NCBI GenBank assembly: GCA_913778085.1
Contig: CAJYXJ010000013.1
Span: 1 to 64,000, forward strand
Direction: 5' to 3'
Length of the DNA: 64,000 nucleotides
Source of the DNA: an uncultured Chryseobacterium sp.
Lineage (GTDB): Bacteria > Bacteroidota > Bacteroidia > Flavobacteriales > Weeksellaceae
Positions 59,600-64,000 of this stretch are shown here, one piece after another. Position numbers and translations under genes: made by a program. The first letter of the stretch is position 1; each line of letters opens with the position of its first letter. The notes beneath the pieces were generated by a model. That model was given only the letters and a program-made list of their open reading frames with translations. It did not search any database and was not told the origin of the DNA.

Positions 59600-59996
59600 T
59601 TAATCAAGTTGGTCAAAGTACTTATTAATGAATAAATGATAGATGTTTTTTACATTAAAATTTACCAGAATTCCTTTAGGAACTTTTAACAAATTTATAT
59701 AATTAATAACCTGTGATCTGTGAATCTCCAGAATAGAAGCAACTGCTTTTATTTCCAAAACAATTAAATCTTCTATTAAAAAATCACATTTAAAATCACA
59801 ATTCAAATGCTCATCTTTATAAATTACAGGAATCTGAAACTCAGACTTATATTCTATATCTCTTAGTTTAAATTCTTTTTCCAAAGCTTTGTGATAAACG
59901 ATTTCTGCCAATCCTGCACCCAAAATTTTATGAACTTCAATACAAGCCCCATTAATTACGATAGGTAAGGTCCGTTATATATTTTTGAGTAATCAT
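59600..59996 (-). pseudogene. GxxExxY protein gene with a 1-bp frameshift
   Basis: ATG 59996 opens MITQKYITDLTYR, then the frame stops. Removing one A near 59957 continues as INGACIEVHKILGAG and joins LAEIVYHKALEKEFKLRDIE to the end at 59600 (about 131 residues). The consensus GxxExxY appears as GACIEVH. C-terminal features KCDFLIEDLIVLEIKA match the family (PD-(D/E)XK-like fold). The frame alone can start at TTG 59923, but that would lack the conserved N-terminus. Decay or an A-run sequencing error. Confidence 0.8.
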
Positions 59997-60027
59997 TAAT
60001 ATATCGCTTTTTCAAACTTTTGAATTT

Positions 60028-62562
60028 CTACAATTCAGCCACTTTTCTTTTGTCCCTTTTGCGGTAGAAAAAATAAATTCCCAGACCGCTCAAAAGAAGG
60101 AACAATCCGAAAGAGATCAGTGAAATCCATTTTCCTTTTTCGATAACTTCCGGCTCGAAGACCATCCGTACATGATGGCTTCCTGCCGGAACATGCACGG
60201 CACGCAGCAGGTAATCGGCTTTGATGTAAGGCACTTCTTTTTCATCCACAAAAACCTTCCAGCCATGAGGGTAATAAATCTCGGAAAATACAGCCAGCTG
60301 CGGCGTTTTTGACTGTGATCTGAATTCCAGTTCGTTCGGCTGGTATTTCGTTAAATTTATAAATGCGGTGGAATCGGCCTGAACCGGTTTTCCTTCAAAA
60401 TATTTTCTGTCTGAAGAGGCGATAACCGCCGTCTTTTTACTGTTTATGGTACCGATGGCCTTGATTTCCTGGTTCGGGGAATCCATAAATTTAAGATCGC
60501 TGACAAACCATGCATTTCCGTTGGCCTTCGGATTCGGCATTGCCTGTGGCTGTTCCGGGCCACCCAGAACAAGGTATTTGGTATTCAGGAGATTCAAGAT
60601 ATTCGGAACTTTTACCGAGTCCATCACCTGGAAATATTCATTGATGACGTCATCATATCTTCTCAGCTTTACCGCATGGTAGCCTCCGATGGACGACTTG
60701 AAATAAGAAGTATTGGTCTCGCTGAACGTTCCCAGAATATTGTTGAAAATCCGGTAATGGGTTTTGTCTTTTTCAGCAATGGTTTCCAGTGTTTTATTCA
60801 CATTAACATTGGCTAGGATCGATTCCAGGTTCGGATTTCCCTGTGCCTTTTCAGCCAGAAGATCCGAGCTTTCCGTCTGGAAAGGGTTTTCGGCAAAGAT
60901 TTTATCCACGTAGTTTTCATCATTCAGATATCGTTTGTTTACCGTCCACAAGTCGAATAAACTGACCACCCCGATAATCACCAGAGCGATGTTCTGATTA
61001 AGCTTCTGTTTTAAAACCATGAATAAGGCTGCAAAGGTAATCGCCACATAGAAAAAGGCTTTAATGGCGTCAATCCGGAACATCTTAAATCTTTCATCGA
61101 CCAGATAGTCCAACAGGAAAGGAGGGAGGTACGTCTTTTCATTTTCCGTCTGGAAACCCAGAAGGGATTTTCCGAAAAGCAAAAGGATCAGGACAAAGCC
61201 TAAGGTTCCGCCGCCTACATACAGAAGAATTTTCTGTTTGTATTCCTTAGTTAATTCATTATCTGTAAAAAACCGGTACAGTCCGATAATGGCTATTAAT
61301 GGGAATAATAATTCAACCACTACTAAGATAGAAGACGGTGCCCTGAACTTATTGTAGAAAGGAATAAAATCGATAAAGAAATCGGAAAGCGCCATGAAGT
61401 TGCTTCCCCATGCCAGAAAAATCGTAAGCACCGAAGCACCCAGGATCCAGTAACGGTATTTTTTGGAAGCGAAGAAAAAGCCTAACAGGGCTAAGAAACA
61501 TACAATTGCTCCCTGGTACGCAGGTCCAGAAGTTCCGGGCTGGTCGCCCCAATAGGTAAGGCTTCCAAAGCCTTTGGAAATCCTGTCGTATTCAGCCTGT
61601 GAACTTACATTCTGCTGGACCATCTCCTGGATTTTTGCCATCATTTCCTTACCTTCCGGCTCCTGGCTTCCGCCGCCCATCAGTCTCGGAATGAAAAGGT
61701 TCAGGGTTTCCAGCTTTCCGTAGCTCCACATCAGCATGCTTTCCTTGTCCATGCCGGAATCTCCTCCGGTATGGCTTTCGTTGGTCAGGATCTGCTTTCC
61801 GCGGACGGTTTCTTTAATGTATTCGGAGTTGGCCATGATCCTCTGGGAGTTCATTCCGACCCCTATCAAACAGGAGGCTGCAATGATTCCGGAAGAGATC
61901 AGGAAGTGTTTGGCCGTCGTTTTTTTCTGAATCGTTCTGATCAGTTCAGACAGGAATAAAAATCCTAGTGCAAGGAAAAGATAATACGTCATCTGCGGGT
62001 GGTTCGCAGCGATCTGAAGCCCCATAAACAGGGTCGTAACGATGAATCCCCAGATGTATTGTTTCCGGATATAAACCAGCAGGATCCCGGCTAATAACGG
62101 GGCAAAATACTCGATGGTATTAATTTTACCGTTATGTCCGGCTGCAATAGCGATATAAAAATAAGTGGAAAGGCCGAAGAAAGTGGCTCCCAGAAGGGCA
62201 TATTTCCAGTTTCTCACCACCACCATCCCCAGCAGGAAAAAACCTGCGGCAAGTAAGAAAAGATAATTGACGGGCCGCGGGAAAAAGTTCAGCTTGGAGT
62301 CGATATTTTTAATAATATCCCCTTCAAACCGGCTTCCCATCTGGTACGTCGGCATCCCGCCGAACATAGAGTCGCTCCAGTAGGTTTCCTTTCCGGCAGC
62401 ATCCCGGTAATCCAGGAGTTCTTTGGCTCCGCCGCGATACTGCACGATGTCATGCTGAAAAAGCTGTTTTCCCGTAATGACAGGGGTGGAGTATAAAAAT
62501 GCTAAAACGATAAATACAACTAATGAAATTGCAATATAAATCAGGTTTTTATTTTTCGCCAT
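60028..62562 (-). CDS. YfhO family multi-spanning membrane protein
   Basis: 844 residues with about 12-14 membrane helices in the N-terminal two-thirds (starting LIYIAISLVVFIVLAFLY), a soluble extracytoplasmic region (about 550-800; FVDEKEVPYIKADYLLRAV) and a final helix (FGLFLLLSGLGIYFFY) before a basic tail. YfhO proteins are GT-C-like glycosyltransferases that use lipid-linked sugars (in Bacillus they glycosylate lipoteichoic acid). Here the acceptor is unknown. It follows DUF4834 by 33 bp on the same strand. Confidence 0.85.
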   Translation of the reverse strand: MAKNKNLIYIAISLVVFIVLAFLYSTPVITGKQLFQHDIVQYRGGAKELLDYRDAAGKETYWSDSMFGGMPTYQMGSRFEGDIIKNIDSKLNFFPRPVNYLFLLAAGFFLLGMVVVRNWKYALLGATFFGLSTYFYIAIAAGHNGKINTIEYFAPLLAGILLVYIRKQYIWGFIVTTLFMGLQIAANHPQMTYYLFLALGFLFLSELIRTIQKKTTAKHFLISSGIIAASCLIGVGMNSQRIMANSEYIKETVRGKQILTNESHTGGDSGMDKESMLMWSYGKLETLNLFIPRLMGGGSQEPEGKEMMAKIQEMVQQNVSSQAEYDRISKGFGSLTYWGDQPGTSGPAYQGAIVCFLALLGFFFASKKYRYWILGASVLTIFLAWGSNFMALSDFFIDFIPFYNKFRAPSSILVVVELLFPLIAIIGLYRFFTDNELTKEYKQKILLYVGGGTLGFVLILLLFGKSLLGFQTENEKTYLPPFLLDYLVDERFKMFRIDAIKAFFYVAITFAALFMVLKQKLNQNIALVIIGVVSLFDLWTVNKRYLNDENYVDKIFAENPFQTESSDLLAEKAQGNPNLESILANVNVNKTLETIAEKDKTHYRIFNNILGTFSETNTSYFKSSIGGYHAVKLRRYDDVINEYFQVMDSVKVPNILNLLNTKYLVLGGPEQPQAMPNPKANGNAWFVSDLKFMDSPNQEIKAIGTINSKKTAVIASSDRKYFEGKPVQADSTAFINLTKYQPNELEFRSQSKTPQLAVFSEIYYPHGWKVFVDEKEVPYIKADYLLRAVHVPAGSHHVRMVFEPEVIEKGKWISLISFGLFLLLSGLGIYFFYRKRDKRKVAEL

Positions 62563-62595
62563 GTGGATGGTTATGATCTTTACTTTTCGGAATGG

Positions 62596-62820
62596 TTATT
62601 TTTTGTCCTTGTTTTCTTTTACCTCTTCATAGTCTACGGTTTCTGCATCCCAGTTGAGGCCCTGGTTATTCTTGTCAGAGTTTTGTAAATCCGGCTTGCT
62701 ATTATTGTTCTGGTTGTTGAACCGGTAACTGTAGAACGTCTTGAAGAATACCCTTTTCAGAATATTCCAGACGAAGAAAATAATAATGGCGCTGAGTACG
62801 AGCTCAAGAATATATTTCAT
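62596..62820 (-). CDS. DUF4834 family small membrane protein
   Basis: 74 residues: one N-terminal membrane helix (ILELVLSAIIIFFVWNIL), then a basic and Asn-rich stretch and an acidic Glu/Lys tail (DAETVDYEEVKENKDK). This is the DUF4834 architecture found in Bacteroidota. The function is unknown. It is operonic with YfhO (33-bp gap). Confidence 0.75.
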   Translation of the reverse strand: MKYILELVLSAIIIFFVWNILKRVFFKTFYSYRFNNQNNNSKPDLQNSDKNNQGLNWDAETVDYEEVKENKDKK

Positions 62821-62914
62821 AATTTTTATGTAAGGTTTTACGTTAAAGTCCGGTTTTGCAGACCGCCGGTCAGGCGGTTACGCGCTCAAACTCTTCAACC
62901 CTAAAGTCCTGTAT

Positions 62915-63967
62915 TTATTTAGCCGTAGGGTTTACCATCACGGAAGAATTGGAAACACTGGTCATCGACTGTGATTCTTTTCCTTTCGAAATGCTTTCAA
63001 TCTGGGTGGTCTTTACGGAAATGTTCTGGTTCTTGATCCATCCTGTATTCTGGTCAAACTTAATGGTTCCATTCTGGGCCAGTTCGCTGCTTAAGCTATG
63101 AACCACATCACCTTGGTTTTGCTTTTCCACCTTTTTAGGAATTCCTCCCGTTACAGAAATTTCCACCACCCCGTTTCCTGCGCTTTTCAGCGTATAATTT
63201 GAAGTTACTTTAATTCTTCCCTGCGCATCGGCATTTTCACTGTTGGACCATTTTCCGCCGATCTTGGCTCCTTTTTTAGGGATGATCGTCAGGTTTTTGG
63301 TAAACTGGTCTTTCAGTACTTTTTCATTAAAAGATTCTTTAAGACTGGCCACTACGCTTTCTTTCTGATTTTTGTCTTTTATAAGCGTTCCTACGGAATT
63401 GGCCACTTTATTGTAAATGGGATCGAAGCCGGTAATGGAGATCACGTTTCCTTTCGTATCCATTTTCATGTTCAGCTTATTTCCTGTCAGTGCCCGGTTG
63501 ATGTTCCAGATCATTTTCAGGTCGTCTTCTTTCGGGATCGGCAATTTGGTATCTACAACAAGGGTTTTCCCCTGAGCCGTCTGCGAGTTTCTTTTAGCAA
63601 TAAGATTCAGGGTAATGTCGTAAACATTTCCTTTGATGTCATTTACCGTAAAAGACATTTCGTCCGTAGATTCGTTGGTGGCATTGATGGTTTTTCCGTT
63701 AGGATCCGTCATGGTTTTGGTATCCCTCTGATAGGTCGTCAGAGGATAAGTTTTTCCTTTTTCCAGTTTAAAAGTCTGGGTATAAATACCTGCAGAATCC
63801 TTGATGGCAGGATTTTCTTCCACTTTCGCCACGGAGTCGGCCGGAACTTCCACCGTAATGGTTTTTCCCGTTTTAGGATCAACTTTCGTTATTTTTGCCG
63901 TTTCTTTTTTGTTGCACGAAACTAAAGCTATGGTTGAGATCAGCGCAAATGCTGCTATGTTTTTCAT
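62915..63967 (-). CDS. DUF6263 family lipoprotein
   Basis: 350 residues with a lipoprotein signal (FALISTIALVSCNKKE, Cys at 19). The mature chain is beta-rich with repeated DPKTGKTITVEVP-like strands. It has YTQTFKLEKGKTYPLTTYQR and MKMDTKGNVISITGFDPIY segments typical of DUF6263. It is probably attached to the outer-membrane inner face or the cell surface. No partner is evident. The 94-bp gap to DUF4834 contains an ACCGCC...GGCGGT palindrome at about 62864-62880. Confidence 0.78.
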   Translation of the reverse strand: MKNIAAFALISTIALVSCNKKETAKITKVDPKTGKTITVEVPADSVAKVEENPAIKDSAGIYTQTFKLEKGKTYPLTTYQRDTKTMTDPNGKTINATNESTDEMSFTVNDIKGNVYDITLNLIAKRNSQTAQGKTLVVDTKLPIPKEDDLKMIWNINRALTGNKLNMKMDTKGNVISITGFDPIYNKVANSVGTLIKDKNQKESVVASLKESFNEKVLKDQFTKNLTIIPKKGAKIGGKWSNSENADAQGRIKVTSNYTLKSAGNGVVEISVTGGIPKKVEKQNQGDVVHSLSSELAQNGTIKFDQNTGWIKNQNISVKTTQIESISKGKESQSMTSVSNSSVMVNPTAK

Positions 63968-64000
63968 TTAAATTTTTTTAATGTTGTTAAATTAATTGAC

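Overview
The window looks like chromosome of a Weeksellaceae/Chryseobacterium-type member of the Bacteroidota. The evidence is many promoters of the Bacteroidetes form (-7 box TAnnTTTG, -33 box TTTG), starts without clear Shine-Dalgarno sequences, TonB-dependent receptors with carboxypeptidase-regulatory N-domains, an OlsF-type fused acyltransferase, YpdA, DUF4834 and DUF6263 proteins, and GG-leader peptides of the kind Chryseobacterium carries. The organism assignment is inferred from gene content. No rRNA is present.

Layout. 0-0.2 kb: right end of an IS256-type element. 0.3-7.9 kb: two paralogous beta-helix lipoproteins and a TonB-dependent receptor, divergent from a PhoB/PhoR-like two-component pair. 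8-18.4 kb: pRiA4b ORF-3-like protein, a tandem repeat array, a GH13 lipoprotein, a GreA-like protein, prolyl oligopeptidase, thyA, a RelE/ParE toxin-antitoxin pair with a paralogous orphan antitoxin, and an M1 aminopeptidase. 18.9-28.5 kb: HMG-CoA synthase, a frameshifted esterase beside an AraC regulator divergent from aldehyde dehydrogenase/DUF779, a dicarboxylate-type symporter, CbpA/CbpM, and a YcxB-like protein. 28.5-34.7 kb: a cystathionine-beta-synthase-like enzyme, an FtsX-type permease head to head with a NamZ (DUF1343) muramidase, and a thioredoxin/DUF3575 operon.

34.8-42.1 kb is the most interesting part. It is a compact putative RiPP (ribosomally made, modified peptide) locus: an outer-membrane beta-barrel receptor, a 58-residue GG-leader precursor too small to be picked up by ordinary ORF calling, a 445-residue JmjC/cupin-type HxD...H oxygenase with a C-terminal region that could be an RRE-like or winged-helix domain, a C39-peptidase ABC exporter, and a divergent PAS-LuxR regulator. 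The predicted core lacks Cys, Ser, Thr and Lys. This excludes the common lanthionine, thioether, azol(in)e and omega-ester chemistries and points to hydroxylation by the oxygenase. The locus ends at a tandem tRNA-Phe(GAA) pair. A second, unrelated GG-leader peptide with six cysteines lies alone at 48.0-48.15 kb.

42.5-64 kb: OlsF and aspartate kinase; fructose-bisphosphatase and a MenC-like enzyme; a DUF900-type hydrolase; GlnRS; an MFS transporter; a second TonB receptor; a truncated S41-protease N-terminus; YpdA; a lipoprotein; repeats; a glycosyltransferase; a frameshifted GxxExxY gene; YfhO; DUF4834; and DUF6263.

Three separate single-base indels break reading frames (about 15525, 21253 and 59957). 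They may be true decay or assembly errors. Several families of short dispersed or tandem repeats fill the intergenic spaces.
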